A stretch of 64,000 nt of DNA from an uncultured Eubacteriales bacterium (GTDB lineage Bacteria > Bacillota > Clostridia > Peptostreptococcales > Anaerovoracaceae): assembly GCA_902774265.1 (NCBI GenBank), contig CACYHR010000006.1, positions 22,482 through 86,481 of the forward strand, read 5' to 3'. Of this stretch, positions 1 to 8,243 are shown piece after piece. The position numbers and the translations under genes were made by a program. A model generated the notes under the pieces. That model did not search any database and had not been told where the DNA came from. It worked only from the letters and a program-made list of their open reading frames with translations. How positions within the stretch are numbered: position 1 is the stretch's first letter; every line of letters starts with the position of its first letter.

Positions 1-1
1 T

Positions 2-874
2 TTTATAGATGAAAGAGCCGTGTCATCGGCTCTGTTTGGCGCGGTGGAAGACTGGGCGAGAGAGAAGGGTATGGATGCGGTCCACGGACCGCTCGGCTTC
101 TGTGATCTGGACCGTGAAGGCATGCTTGTGGAAGGCTTCGGCCGCAGGAGCATGTTCTATACTTATTACAATCATCCGTACTATGCAGAACATCTGACGG
201 AGCTTGGTTATGTCAAGGATGCCGACTGGATAGAGCATCTTATCCCGCTTAACGGATGGGATGATCCGAATTATATCAGACTCAAGAGGATATCGGATGC
301 TATGCTGAGAAGGACCGGCTTTCACAAGGTCGGGATAAAAAGCAAGCGGGATATCAGGCCGTATATACGCAAGGCATTTGAGCTTGTTAACATAGCATAT
401 GCCGATCTGTACGGTGTCGTTGAACTGAATGAAGCACAGATAAACAAATATACAAACAAATTTCTTCCGCTCGTCGACCCGGATTACTGCTGCCTCATAG
501 TCGATGATAATGACGATCTCATGGGGTTCGGAGTCGGGGCGCCATCTGTCTCCGATGCCATGATAAAGAACAGAGGACATCTTTTTCCGCTCGGATGGAT
601 CCCTGTGCTCAGAGCGCTCAGAAAGAATGACACGCTTGATCTCTTTCTGATAGCCGTAAGACCGGAGCTTCAGAAGACGGGAGTTAACGGGATCATTATG
701 GAGCATCTGTTTACAGGCTGCAATAAGAACGGAATAAGGCATGCTGAAACAGGCCCTCAGCTTGAACTGAATACAAGCGTACACACTCAGTGGAAGATGT
801 TCGGAATAGAACCGCATAAAAGACGCAGATGCTTTATCAAGAAACTGACAGCAAGAGGTACAGACGATGAATGA
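2..874 (+). CDS. GNAT-like N-acetyltransferase family protein, 5' end outside the window
   Basis: The frame is open to the left edge (it reads FIDERAV before the GTG at 20), so the true start lies upstream and only the last ~290 residues are seen. The C-terminal part looks like a GNAT acyl-CoA fold: a hydrophobic strand followed by VRPELQKTGVNGIIMEHL, the position where GNATs bind the acyl-CoA pyrophosphate. The front part (HGPLGFCDLDREGMLVEGF, then FYTYYNHPYY) is the conserved stretch of a long GNAT-like family found in anaerobes; I know of no defined substrate. The gene overlaps the following ABC exporter gene by 8 bases, so the two are probably co-translated and may act together, but this is inference. 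No membrane segment or signal peptide is visible. Confidence 0.75.
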   Translation, partial: FIDERAVSSALFGAVEDWAREKGMDAVHGPLGFCDLDREGMLVEGFGRRSMFYTYYNHPYYAEHLTELGYVKDADWIEHLIPLNGWDDPNYIRLKRISDAMLRRTGFHKVGIKSKRDIRPYIRKAFELVNIAYADLYGVVELNEAQINKYTNKFLPLVDPDYCCLIVDDNDDLMGFGVGAPSVSDAMIKNRGHLFPLGWIPVLRALRKNDTLDLFLIAVRPELQKTGVNGIIMEHLFTGCNKNGIRHAETGPQLELNTSVHTQWKMFGIEPHKRRRCFIKKLTARGTDDE

Positions 875-2642
875 AAGGTCGATGTCGACAGCATATCTTT
901 TAAAACGTTTCTATCCGTATTTCAAACCATATATGCACATACTGATCTTTGATCTGCTGTGCGCGGCATTTACCGGCGCATGCGATCTTGTGCTGCCGCT
1001 TATGGTCAGATATATTACCAATACAGTGACGTCAGATCCGGCAGCTCTGACTATGGAAATCGTGATCAGGATCAGTACTGCTTATATAGTGCTCAGGATA
1101 ATCGATGTGATGGCCAACTACTATATGCAGAACACCGGTCATGTTATGGGGGCATACATAGAAACTGACATGAGGCGCGATCTGTTTGATCAGTTCCAGG
1201 AACTCTCATACGCATATTACAGCGGGAACAAGACCGGACAGCTGATTTCACGAATAACAACGGATCTTTTCGATATAGCCGAATTCGCGCATCACTGCCC
1301 GGAAGAATATTTCATAGCTGCTGTGAAAATAGTCGTGGCTTTCATAATACTGCTGCGTGTAAATGTGATACTGACTCTTGTTGTTTTCGCAATGATACCG
1401 CTGATGCTGTTCTTTGCCATGAAATACAGGGTAAAGCTTCGCAGAGCGTTTAAATGGCAGCGGAGCGAGCTGGGCGAGATCAATGCTCATGTCGAGGATA
1501 GTCTGCTTGGCATCAGAGTCTCAAAATCTTTTGCCAATGAGGATGTCGAACAGAAGCGTTTTGAGGAAGGCAACCGCAGATTTCTTACGACAAAGAAAGT
1601 CAGTTACAGGAATATGGCGGGATTCCGCAGTGTGACCAGACTCTTTGACGGACTGATGTACATAGTGATCGTGTTTCTCGGATCCGTATTTCTCATACAG
1701 GGACGCATCAACGCCGGCGATTTCGTAGCATATCTTATGTATATTGGAGTTCTGCTCGAAGCCATACGCAGGATCGTTGAGTTCACGGAACAGTTCCAGA
1801 AGGGTATAACTGGTATAGAGAGATTCGTCGAGGTTATGGATACACACATCGATATTGATGACGAACCTGATGCCATAGATATACCTGATGTCAGAGGCGA
1901 TATAGAATTCGAGAATGTCTCGTTCTCTTATAACGATACAGACGGGACCGGTGATAAAGCGTCCGGCAGCGTGCTCAGAAATATCAATCTCAGGATCAGG
2001 AGCGGCGAAAATATCGCCCTGGTCGGGCCGAGCGGTGCCGGAAAGACTACTTTCTGCAACCTTATCCCGAGATTTTATGACGTGACCGAAGGAACTATCA
2101 AAATCGACGGTACAGATATCCGCAGATACAAGGTTCGTTCTCTGCGGTCAAAGATCGGAATGGTGCAGCAGGAAGTATATCTCTTTTCCGATACAGTAGC
2201 CGCGAATATTGCCTACGGGCGGCCCGGAGCAACACTCGAAGAAATACGCCGTGCAGCCGTTCTTGCCGGTGCGGACGAATTCATAAATGAGCTTCCCGAC
2301 GGGTATGACACATATGTCGGAGAACGCGGCGCCAGGCTGTCAGGCGGACAGAAACAGCGTATCAGCATAGCCCGCGTATTTCTCAAGAATCCGCCTGTAC
2401 TCATACTCGATGAGGCGACATCAGCTCTTGATAACGAGAGTGAATACTATGTACAGCGGTCGCTGACCGAGCTTGCAAAAGGCAGAACCACAATTACCAT
2501 CGCTCACAGGCTTTCAACTATAAGAAATGCCGACCGCATCATCGTTCTGACAGAGGACGGCATTGCAGAGGAAGGAACGCATGAAGAACTGATGGCAATG
2601 GAGGGAGGAGTGTATGCGGCTATGAACTCGATCATCCTCTGA
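867..2642 (+). CDS. ABC exporter, fused permease/ATPase (MsbA/lipid A-type half transporter)
   Basis: A 591-residue half transporter. Residues 1-330 form the type-1 ABC exporter membrane domain with about six hydrophobic helices. Residues ~350-580 are the nucleotide-binding domain, with Walker A GPSGAGKTT near 390, Q-loop MVQQEVYLFSD, signature LSGGQKQRISIA near 491, Walker B VLILDEATSALD near 515 and the H-loop TIAHRLST. All catalytic elements are intact. It should form a homodimer in the membrane and export a lipid, drug or peptide; the substrate cannot be told. The start is the ATG at 867, preceded by AGAGG at 853-857, inside the end of the GNAT gene; the ATG at 882 is a less likely alternative. 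The stop codon lies inside the left arm of a long inverted repeat. Confidence 0.93.
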   Translation: MNERSMSTAYLLKRFYPYFKPYMHILIFDLLCAAFTGACDLVLPLMVRYITNTVTSDPAALTMEIVIRISTAYIVLRIIDVMANYYMQNTGHVMGAYIETDMRRDLFDQFQELSYAYYSGNKTGQLISRITTDLFDIAEFAHHCPEEYFIAAVKIVVAFIILLRVNVILTLVVFAMIPLMLFFAMKYRVKLRRAFKWQRSELGEINAHVEDSLLGIRVSKSFANEDVEQKRFEEGNRRFLTTKKVSYRNMAGFRSVTRLFDGLMYIVIVFLGSVFLIQGRINAGDFVAYLMYIGVLLEAIRRIVEFTEQFQKGITGIERFVEVMDTHIDIDDEPDAIDIPDVRGDIEFENVSFSYNDTDGTGDKASGSVLRNINLRIRSGENIALVGPSGAGKTTFCNLIPRFYDVTEGTIKIDGTDIRRYKVRSLRSKIGMVQQEVYLFSDTVAANIAYGRPGATLEEIRRAAVLAGADEFINELPDGYDTYVGERGARLSGGQKQRISIARVFLKNPPVLILDEATSALDNESEYYVQRSLTELAKGRTTITIAHRLSTIRNADRIIVLTEDGIAEEGTHEELMAMEGGVYAAMNSIIL

Positions 2643-2761
2643 ACGGCTGAGGATCGCGCATAGCTTTGTCAGCGCACCGGCTCACGTACTCACTTACTAA
2701 GAGTAAGCTCCGTGCGCTCACCGTCACGCTTTCGCGCTCTGCATCGATCCTCAGCCGTTCA
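2640..2761. repeat. Large imperfect cruciform with 17-bp perfect arms
   Basis: The sequence TGAACGGCTGAGGATCG (2640-2656) is repeated in perfect inverse at 2745-2761. Between the arms is a second hairpin (CTTACT-AAG-AGTAAG, about 2693-2707). The left arm includes the stop codon of the ABC exporter. There is no T-tract after it, so it is not a canonical terminator; the structure resembles a REP/palindromic mobile unit. It holds no gene. Confidence 0.75.
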
Positions 2762-2831
2762 GTGTCAGCATGGAGGATCGCGCGTAGCTTTGTTGGGGCG
2801 CCGTATCGCGCATAGCTTTGTCAGCGCACCG
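2653..2831. repeat. 27-bp direct repeats (2 perfect copies, 1 degenerate)
   Basis: A 27-base unit beginning ATCGCGCATAGCTTTG and ending CAGCGCACCG occurs at 2653-2679 and again at 2805-2831 without mismatch. A shorter degenerate copy (ATCGCGCGTAGCTTTGT) is at 2777-2793. The first copy overlaps the left arm of the cruciform. No coding function is visible. Confidence 0.75.
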
Positions 2832-2903
2832 TAGCAACATTGTGACGGCGGCCTTACCTAAAATGTCAATATGCGAAATAATCTGCTTATCATCAGTTAT
2901 AGA

Positions 2904-3038
2904 GCCTCGCGGAGGACCTAGTCTGACGCTTCGCTTGCGACGGCCGGTCCTTAGCCGCTCGCCTGCAGCCTTCTCGCAGCACTCTTAGCGGCTCCTCCAA
3001 ATTCTCTGTCTGTCGCTGCCTTAAAGTCTGTGAATTGT
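2904..3038 (-). repeat. Dispersed ~135-bp intergenic repeat, copy A
   Basis: This segment is the reverse complement of 7485-7618, with only about ten differences over ~118 aligned bases in the core and weaker identity at one end. Internally it can fold: AGCCGCT/AGCGGCT flank a GC-rich loop, and AGGATC/GATCCT form a second stem. It contains no credible gene; the short frames crossing it look like phantom ORFs. The size, dyad symmetry and lack of coding capacity fit a REP/MITE-like element. The rest of 2832-2903 and 3039-3109 shows nothing I can name. Confidence 0.8.
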
Positions 3039-3124
3039 AATTGCTTCGTTGAGTGCTGATGCGCAAATGTATTTCGGATGGTGTATACTGGAAACCCGAA
3101 ACGGCTTTTTAAAGGAGAGAATAT

Positions 3125-4003
3125 ATGAATTTCAGTAAGAAAAACCTGGATAAGATCATTATGATCATTGTCGGCAACCTGAGCTATGCTGCCGGTGTAA
3201 ACCTGATGATCAACCCTATACACCTGTACAGCGGCGGATTTACGGGTATTGCCCAGCTGATCAGAACTTTTCTGCTGGACTTTTTGCATGTTCCCCAGAT
3301 AGGTACGCTGGATTACATGGGAATCATTTATTTCATGATAAACGTGCCTTTCTTTATCATGGCCTACAGGGTCATGGGACGAAAATTCCTCATCAGCACC
3401 GTTATTTCAATCGCGATGTCGTCACTATTTCTGGCGATCATTCCCGTTCCGGCTGAGCCTTTAGTCAGTGACAGGATGATGGCTTCGCTGGTCGGTGGTC
3501 TGGGGTCGGGATTCGGAGCAGGACTCGTTCTCAGGGCAGGAAGTTCGCAGGGAGGCCAGGACCTGATAGGGGTCTGCCTTGCCAAGACGCATCCTGACTT
3601 TAAAGTAGGCGCAATAGGGATAGTGATCAGTATCTGTATTTACACTATCTGTCTTTTCATGTATGATGTCGAGACAGTTCTTTATTCCATCATCTTTGCG
3701 GTGATGACAGGTGTGTTTATTGACAAGGTCCATGTGCAGAATATCAAGATCAACTGCATGATATTCACCAAAAAAGAAGGGCTTGCTGAAGCCATAATGA
3801 AGGATGTAAACAGGGGCGTAACGACCTGGGAGGGAGAAGGAGCCTTTACAAAAGAAGGTTCGCACATACTCGTTACGGTTATATCCAAATATGAAGAACA
3901 GCATCTCAGAGAGGTCATCGCCGGTATAGATCCCGATGCGTTTATGATAATTACGGACAGCGTAAGAGTTGCCGGCAATTTCCAGAAGAGATTCACCGAC
4001 TGA
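3125..4003 (+). CDS. YitT family membrane protein (DUF161 + DUF2179)
   Basis: A 292-residue protein of the usual YitT length. Residues ~10-205 hold about five hydrophobic helices, including the family-typical GGFTGIAQL after the first helix and AGSSQGGQDLIG in the middle. Residues ~210-285 are the cytosolic DUF2179 domain, ending VITDSVRVAGNFQKR-like. The biochemical role of the family is not established. The start is well set by AAAGGAGAG at about 3110. It stands alone, downstream of repeat copy A and upstream of the tmk operon. A -10-like TATACT at about 3084 could be its promoter, but no convincing -35 accompanies it. Confidence 0.9.
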   Translation: MNFSKKNLDKIIMIIVGNLSYAAGVNLMINPIHLYSGGFTGIAQLIRTFLLDFLHVPQIGTLDYMGIIYFMINVPFFIMAYRVMGRKFLISTVISIAMSSLFLAIIPVPAEPLVSDRMMASLVGGLGSGFGAGLVLRAGSSQGGQDLIGVCLAKTHPDFKVGAIGIVISICIYTICLFMYDVETVLYSIIFAVMTGVFIDKVHVQNIKINCMIFTKKEGLAEAIMKDVNRGVTTWEGEGAFTKEGSHILVTVISKYEEQHLREVIAGIDPDAFMIITDSVRVAGNFQKRFTD

Positions 4004-4031
4004 CGGGATCCGGTCAGCAGCTCTTGATGAT

Positions 4032-4053
4032 AAGCAGGGTATTTTGCTTTTTT
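4032..4053 (+). terminator. Weak hairpin with T-tract after the YitT gene
   Basis: AAGCA (4032-4036) pairs with TGCTT (4045-4049) and runs into a T-rich tract ending at 4053. The stem is only five pairs, so termination is plausible but not secure. The following stretch to 4161 is AT-rich and must carry the promoter of the tmk operon. Confidence 0.35.
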
Positions 4054-4161
4054 GAGATTCCTTGCTGTTCACTGAATTGCAGACTCTGCTCCGTTAAGAT
4101 AAATAATATTCTGTATTATTCAGAAAAAATTCACTTACATGTGTTAAAATAGACAATACTT

Positions 4162-4314
4162 ATGATTGTATTCAAGATATTATTAATAATACTGATCTCG
4201 GCGCCGGTGGTCGGGCTGGGATGGATCCTGTATGCTCAGGTGAATAAATTCGTAAGACGAAAGAATGCGAAGGAAAAACAGTTAGCGGCCGAAATCAGAA
4301 GGAGGCGCGTATGA
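4162..4314 (+). CDS. Small single-pass membrane protein in front of tmk
   Basis: A 50-codon frame: ATG at 4162, an in-frame stop 12 bases upstream at 4150, and a TGA at 4312-4314 that overlaps the tmk start as ATGA. The product has one hydrophobic helix (about residues 4-25: FKILLIILISAPVVGLGWIL) followed by a strongly basic tail rich in Lys, Arg and Gln. The tmk ribosome site AGGAGG lies inside its last codons, so the two are probably translationally coupled. No good Shine-Dalgarno precedes its own ATG; a start very near the transcript end is possible. No family is recognised. Support is the intact frame, the membrane-basic-tail layout and the stop/start overlap. Confidence 0.55.
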   Translation: MIVFKILLIILISAPVVGLGWILYAQVNKFVRRKNAKEKQLAAEIRRRRV

Positions 4315-4967
4315 GCATGGATCCATCGGAAACGAAGAAAGGCCTTTTTGTCACTCTTGAAGGCGGTGACGGAGCCGGCAAGACGACACAGATCAACAAT
4401 ATCGAAAGGTTCTTTGAGAAAAAGGGCCTTGTTGTTGTGCGTACAAGAGAACCGGGCGGCACAGAGATAAGCGAAAAACTCAGGGATATCCTTCTCGACC
4501 GGGAGAATGGCTCTATGGAGGCTGTGACTGAGATGCTGATCTATGCAGCTGCAAGGGCACAGATAGTCAGAGAACTGATCATGCCTGCACTGAATGAAGG
4601 AAAAGCAGTTATATGCGACAGATTTGTAGATTCTTCGATCGCCTATCAGGAATATGGAAGAGGTCTCGGCAGTATAGTAGCTGAAGTAAATGAGATAGCG
4701 ACGGGGGGACTCAGACCTGATATCACATTCTGGATGGATATAGATCCCGAAAAGGGAAAAACCAGAGCATCCGGCGCTCGTGAACCGGACCGGCTGGAGC
4801 TCGAAGCAATGGATTTTCATTACAGGGTATATGAAGGGTATAAAAAGATATGTGAAAACGATGCCGGAAGGGTCAGGAGAATAGACGCATCTCTTCCGGT
4901 GGATGAGATACGCGATATAATTTACAGTTATCTGGAGGAATTGTGCGAGTCGAAGGGTCGGAACTGA
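4311..4967 (+). CDS. tmk: Thymidylate kinase (dTMP kinase)
   Basis: This enzyme phosphorylates dTMP to dTDP with ATP, an essential step of DNA precursor synthesis in the cytosol. The 218-residue length is normal. The P-loop GGDGAGKT is at residues 18-25, REPGGT at about 50, the DRF motif in CDRFVDSSIAYQEYGRGLG near 103, and an arginine-rich lid segment follows the MDIDPEKGKTR strand. AGGAGG about 5 bases upstream fixes the start, although a second ATG follows two codons later. It overlaps the small membrane protein by 4 bases and holB by 25 bases, so it sits inside an operon. Confidence 0.96.
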   Translation: MSMDPSETKKGLFVTLEGGDGAGKTTQINNIERFFEKKGLVVVRTREPGGTEISEKLRDILLDRENGSMEAVTEMLIYAAARAQIVRELIMPALNEGKAVICDRFVDSSIAYQEYGRGLGSIVAEVNEIATGGLRPDITFWMDIDPEKGKTRASGAREPDRLELEAMDFHYRVYEGYKKICENDAGRVRRIDASLPVDEIRDIIYSYLEELCESKGRN

Positions 4968-5752
4968 ACAGACTGATAAGGGATATAACAGACGGTGCAA
5001 GAGCTGCGCATGCTTTTATTACAGAGGGAAGATCCGGCAAAGCGCGGGATTCCTTTGTGAACAGCCTTATATCCGGACTCGAATGTACTGCGAAGGATGA
5101 GAAGCTGCGTCCATGCGGCTGCTGCCCGACATGCAGACAGATCGCAGCATCATCATGTATGGATATAGTCCGCATGACAAAAACTGTATCGAAAAGCGGA
5201 AATGCTTCGTACAGAACAGATGATGCAGCAGCTTTTATTGAACGGCTCGGCATGGGTGCATACGGCAGATTTCTGATAGGAGTGATCGATGATGCCGACA
5301 GTATGAGCGAGGTGGTGCAGAACAAGCTTCTTAAGACGCTTGAAGAACCTGCAGACCGGACGATACTGATACTGGCTGCAGCAAACAGGGATGCGCTGCT
5401 GGAGACCGTCAGATCAAGATGCGGAGTGATCAGAGTGTGTGAGTATACCGGCCCGGATGAAGAGGAAATGCAGACGGCTGCCGCTATTTCTGAAACGGCT
5501 GATATCTTCATGGATCAGGGAAGCAGGTTTTACAGATTCAGAGCTGCACTTGACAAAAATATAAAAAATAAAAATGACGCCATGTGCCTGCTTGACGCTA
5601 TAGAGGACAGGGCGGAATCAAATATGAAAGAAGGGGTCTCTCCTGTATATATGGCGGAGCTTATAGGTATGGCGGAGACCGTAAGAACGGATATAATGCG
5701 TGAAATGAATCATAACAGGGCGCTCAGGAGAATGTATCTTGAGTCGCATTAA
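4943..5752 (+). CDS. holB: DNA polymerase III, delta' subunit
   Basis: Delta' is a clamp-loader subunit that helps place the sliding clamp on DNA. The 269-residue protein has the AAA+ layout without a working P-loop: at the Walker A position it reads TEGRSGKARDSF. It keeps the four-Cys zinc module (C48, C58, C61 and C64 region, CGCCPTC), the DDAD Walker-B-like stretch, and the sensor region LLKTLEEPADRTILILAA...RSRC. The start is a GTG at 4943 with GGAGG about 5 bases before it, inside the 3' end of tmk. Next to ricT and the tRNA methyltransferase gene, the order matches the conserved Bacillota tmk-holB-yaaT-yabB arrangement, which supports the call. Confidence 0.9.
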   Translation: MRVEGSELNRLIRDITDGARAAHAFITEGRSGKARDSFVNSLISGLECTAKDEKLRPCGCCPTCRQIAASSCMDIVRMTKTVSKSGNASYRTDDAAAFIERLGMGAYGRFLIGVIDDADSMSEVVQNKLLKTLEEPADRTILILAAANRDALLETVRSRCGVIRVCEYTGPDEEEMQTAAAISETADIFMDQGSRFYRFRAALDKNIKNKNDAMCLLDAIEDRAESNMKEGVSPVYMAELIGMAETVRTDIMREMNHNRALRRMYLESH

Positions 5753-5769
5753 ACAGGAGGATAAAAAAT

Positions 5770-6693
5770 ATGGTAGAGATAGTGGGCGTAGGCTTCATGA
5801 AGGCCGGCAAAACATATTATTTCGATCCGGGAAATACAGAATTTGAGCTGGGAGATATGGTCATAGTTGAGACTGCAAGAGGACTTGAACTGGCACATAT
5901 TCTTATCCCGAACAAATCTATCCCGGAGGAAGAACTCGTAGCGCCTCTCAAACCGGTAGAGCGCAAGGCTACTGATGAAGATCTGAGAAAATACAAAGAA
6001 AACCTGGGCAAAAGAGATGATGCCATGCGTGTTTGTGCGGAAAAGATCGCAAAGCACGGACTGGATATGAAGCTTATCGATGTTGAATTCATGATAGACG
6101 GATCGAAGATAGTGTTTTATTTTTCCGCCGACGGAAGAGTGGATTTCAGAGAACTCGCAAAGGACCTGGCGGGATATTTCCGCAATAGAATCGAACTGCG
6201 CCAGATAGGTGTCAGAGACGAAGCGAAAATGCTCGGAGGAATAGGTATCTGCGGAAGGCCGCTGTGCTGCAGCAAATGGCTGCACGATTTCCATCCGGTA
6301 TCGATCAAAATGGCAAAACAGCAGAATCTGTCGCTGAACCCTACCAAGATATCGGGTACATGCGGAAGACTCATGTGCTGTCTCAATTTTGAAGACAAGA
6401 CTTACAAAGAACTGCGAAAAGGCATGCCTAAGGATAACGAGAGAGTAGAGACGCCGGACGGACTTGCCAAGGTCGTAAATGTCGATTATTTCAACGGCAG
6501 GATCAATACGCGAGGCATAGAGATAGATCCGGATACAGGTGAAGAGATATTCTCGCAGGAAATCAAGTCTTTCACAAAGGATGAGATTAAACGCAAGGGA
6601 AAGAAGGGGAAGCGTGCCAATGATGCTGCAGACGATGATCTCGTTGATGATGCCGAGCTTCGTGCGCTTGAAGAACTGATGAGTGATTTCTGA
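5770..6693 (+). CDS. ricT: RicT/YaaT family PSP1-domain protein
   Basis: In Bacillus subtilis RicT (YaaT) forms the Ric complex with RicA and RicF, which assists RNase Y in mRNA maturation and affects sporulation and biofilm formation. This 307-residue protein begins MVEIVGVGFMKAGKTYYFDPG, has the PSP1 core to about residue 210, and contains the iron-sulfur type cysteine pairs GICGRPLCC and GTCGRLMCC at about 159-167 and 196-204. The C-terminus is a charged, Lys/Asp-rich tail. AGGAGG at about 5756 gives a clear start. The stop TGA overlaps the next gene's ATG by one base (TGATG). Confidence 0.92.
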   Translation: MVEIVGVGFMKAGKTYYFDPGNTEFELGDMVIVETARGLELAHILIPNKSIPEEELVAPLKPVERKATDEDLRKYKENLGKRDDAMRVCAEKIAKHGLDMKLIDVEFMIDGSKIVFYFSADGRVDFRELAKDLAGYFRNRIELRQIGVRDEAKMLGGIGICGRPLCCSKWLHDFHPVSIKMAKQQNLSLNPTKISGTCGRLMCCLNFEDKTYKELRKGMPKDNERVETPDGLAKVVNVDYFNGRINTRGIEIDPDTGEEIFSQEIKSFTKDEIKRKGKKGKRANDAADDDLVDDAELRALEELMSDF

Positions 6694-7448
6694 TGGATGA
6701 TGCAAATGAACGCATAGATGACATCGGTTTCGGAGGGCTGAAAGTTATTCAGAGCAGAGAATTCGGATATGGATTGGATTCTGTTCTCCTTGCAGCCTTT
6801 GCGGCCGGAGAAACCGGCGCCAGAGCTATTGCTCCGGGGTCTGCCGCGGCCGATCTCGGGACCGGAAACGGCATAGTTGCCTATATACTTTCACACAAGG
6901 TAAAGGATCTGCATATCACAGGCTATGAGCTGCAGCAGCCGGCATATTCGAGGGCAGTCAGAGCTCTTGATCTGAATATTCAGGCAGACAGCACTCTGAA
7001 GGACAGAATAGGATTCATCAACTGTGATATCAGTGAAATAAACGGAATGGAGGATATGGATGCTGTAGTCAGCAACCCTCCGTACTTTCGCAGGCAGGGG
7101 GCGATAGCAAGTTCATCTGAGGAAAGGTATCTGTCGAGGCATGAATCCACTGCGGATATAAGAGATTTTGCGGATAAAGCCGCATCCATGCTCAGAAGAG
7201 GCGGCGGATTTTACATCGTGCACAGGCCGGACAGACTTGCAGACATCATCTCTGCAATGAGATCCGCGGGAACAGAGCCGAAATACCTGCAGTTTGTCGT
7301 ACCAAAGGAAGGCGAGGCGCCGAATATAGTTCTTATATGCGGTATAAAAGCTGCCGGACCGGAGCTTCGTGTGCTGCCTCAGATAACCGTGCATAAGCAT
7401 GGCGGCGGCTATACCGATGAAGTGCTCGGGTTATACGGGAGATTATAA
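6693..7448 (+). CDS. tRNA1(Val) adenine-37 N6-methyltransferase family protein (YabB/TrmN6-like)
   Basis: A 251-residue SAM-dependent methyltransferase. The SAM-binding motif DLGTGNGIVAYIL lies at about residues 53-65, and the N6-adenine signature NPPY is at about 128-131, followed by FRRQG and the HESTADIRDF segment seen in the YfiC/TrmN6/YabB family. These enzymes methylate A37 of tRNA1(Val) in Escherichia coli; the exact tRNA target here is inferred from family. It starts on the ATG that overlaps the ricT stop, so it is the last gene of the operon. The 16S methyltransferase gene rsmI, which often follows, is absent; instead a dispersed repeat begins 36 bases downstream. Confidence 0.88.
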   Translation: MDDANERIDDIGFGGLKVIQSREFGYGLDSVLLAAFAAGETGARAIAPGSAAADLGTGNGIVAYILSHKVKDLHITGYELQQPAYSRAVRALDLNIQADSTLKDRIGFINCDISEINGMEDMDAVVSNPPYFRRQGAIASSSEERYLSRHESTADIRDFADKAASMLRRGGGFYIVHRPDRLADIISAMRSAGTEPKYLQFVVPKEGEAPNIVLICGIKAAGPELRVLPQITVHKHGGGYTDEVLGLYGRL

Positions 7449-7484
7449 CGAGTATGTAACAATTCAGCATTCGGCGGATCAGTC

Positions 7485-7618
7485 ACAATTCACGGCTGTA
7501 AGGAAGCGACAGACAGAGAATCTGTAGGAGCCGCTAAGAGTGCTGCGAGAAGGCTGCAGGCGAGCGGCTAAGGATCGGTCGTCGCAAGCGAAGCGTCAGA
7601 CTAGATCCTCCGCGAGGC
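7485..7618 (+). repeat. Dispersed ~135-bp intergenic repeat, copy B
   Basis: This is the inverted partner of 2904-3038. The core from GCGACAGACAGAGAAT through TCCTCCGCGAGGC aligns with the reverse complement of copy A nearly base for base. It can form the same two stems. A separate shared 16-mer (GCGCA-A/G-ATGTATTTCG) is found in direct orientation at 7697-7712 and 3061-3076, so the flanks are also related. Between 7619 and 7790 I see no gene; there are imperfect inverted repeats similar to the core. Confidence 0.8.
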
Positions 7619-7793
7619 AAAGCCGACGAACTTAGCACTCTCGGTGACGGAAGCCTTCTCTGGATGGCGCTGCATTACAGTCTATGAATGATGATTGCGC
7701 AGATGTATTTCGCTCAAATGCATCATAGAATCGGCCGAGTGCTGAATAGTAACGGCGGCTGACCGGGATCTGTAATAAAGATTAATTCTGCAA

Positions 7794-7822
7794 TGTACAG
7801 CAGTGCGTTTTTCCTATATAAT
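7794..7822 (+). promoter_or_regulatory. Predicted sigma-A-type promoter for the two helical membrane proteins
   Basis: TGTACA (7794-7799, four of six matches to the -35 consensus) is followed after 17 bases by a perfect TATAAT (7817-7822). The leader downstream contains a short hairpin CGGCC...GGCCG near 7842-7862 before the ribosome site AAAGGAGAAAG. Confidence 0.55.
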
Positions 7823-7886
7823 AGATTAGATAAGAAGGCGGCCTATGTTTACTGTGGCCGGGATATTGTAGAAAAGGAGAAAGTCT

Positions 7887-8222
7887 ATGATTACAGTAAG
7901 TGTAAAAGGCGTTCTGATCGGTGTTCTGCTGATAGCGCTGATAGTGCTGGTAGTGTATCTGATAATCCTGGTTTCAAATGTCACGGATACCGTCAAGAAA
8001 ACAAATGCGATACTTGACGGCGGCACTGCTGTAGCTATCAGTGCAAAAAACAAAATCGATGAAGTCAATACCTCCGTTAAGGAAAGGGTAGACAAGGTCA
8101 ATAATGTTGTGGACACAGGAGTCAGCACGGTCAAAGGCGCAGCGGAGAAGGTAACTGTTGCCGCAGATAAGGTCACTGGCGTTGCGGATAAGGTAACGGG
8201 CGCGGTCAGGCATACCGTGTAG
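7887..8222 (+). CDS. Small membrane-anchored helical protein, DUF948-like
   Basis: A 111-residue protein with one N-terminal membrane helix (residues ~8-29, GVLIGVLLIALIVLVVYLIIL). The rest is an alanine/valine/lysine-rich amphipathic helix with repeated short units such as VTVAADKVTGVADKVTGA, typical of coiled-coil or apolipoprotein-like repeats. The layout resembles DUF948 proteins of Bacillota, which have no firm function. AAAGGAGAAAG gives the start at 7887. The next gene follows 21 bases later and has the same layout, so the two are probably co-transcribed. Confidence 0.7.
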   Translation: MITVSVKGVLIGVLLIALIVLVVYLIILVSNVTDTVKKTNAILDGGTAVAISAKNKIDEVNTSVKERVDKVNNVVDTGVSTVKGAAEKVTVAADKVTGVADKVTGAVRHTV

Positions 8223-8243
8223 CACAGGATAAGGAGGGAAACA

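Noticed and set aside
23-817. Long minus-strand open frame opposite the GNAT-like gene
   Set aside because: It is a shadow of the plus-strand gene: no ribosome site, Cys/His/Arg-rich unnatural composition and no recognisable domain.
2951-3289. Minus-strand frame of 112 codons across repeat copy A
   Set aside because: It reads through the non-coding dispersed repeat into the YitT gene on the other strand; its end (AAKSAARRLQASG) is the phantom translation of the repeat.
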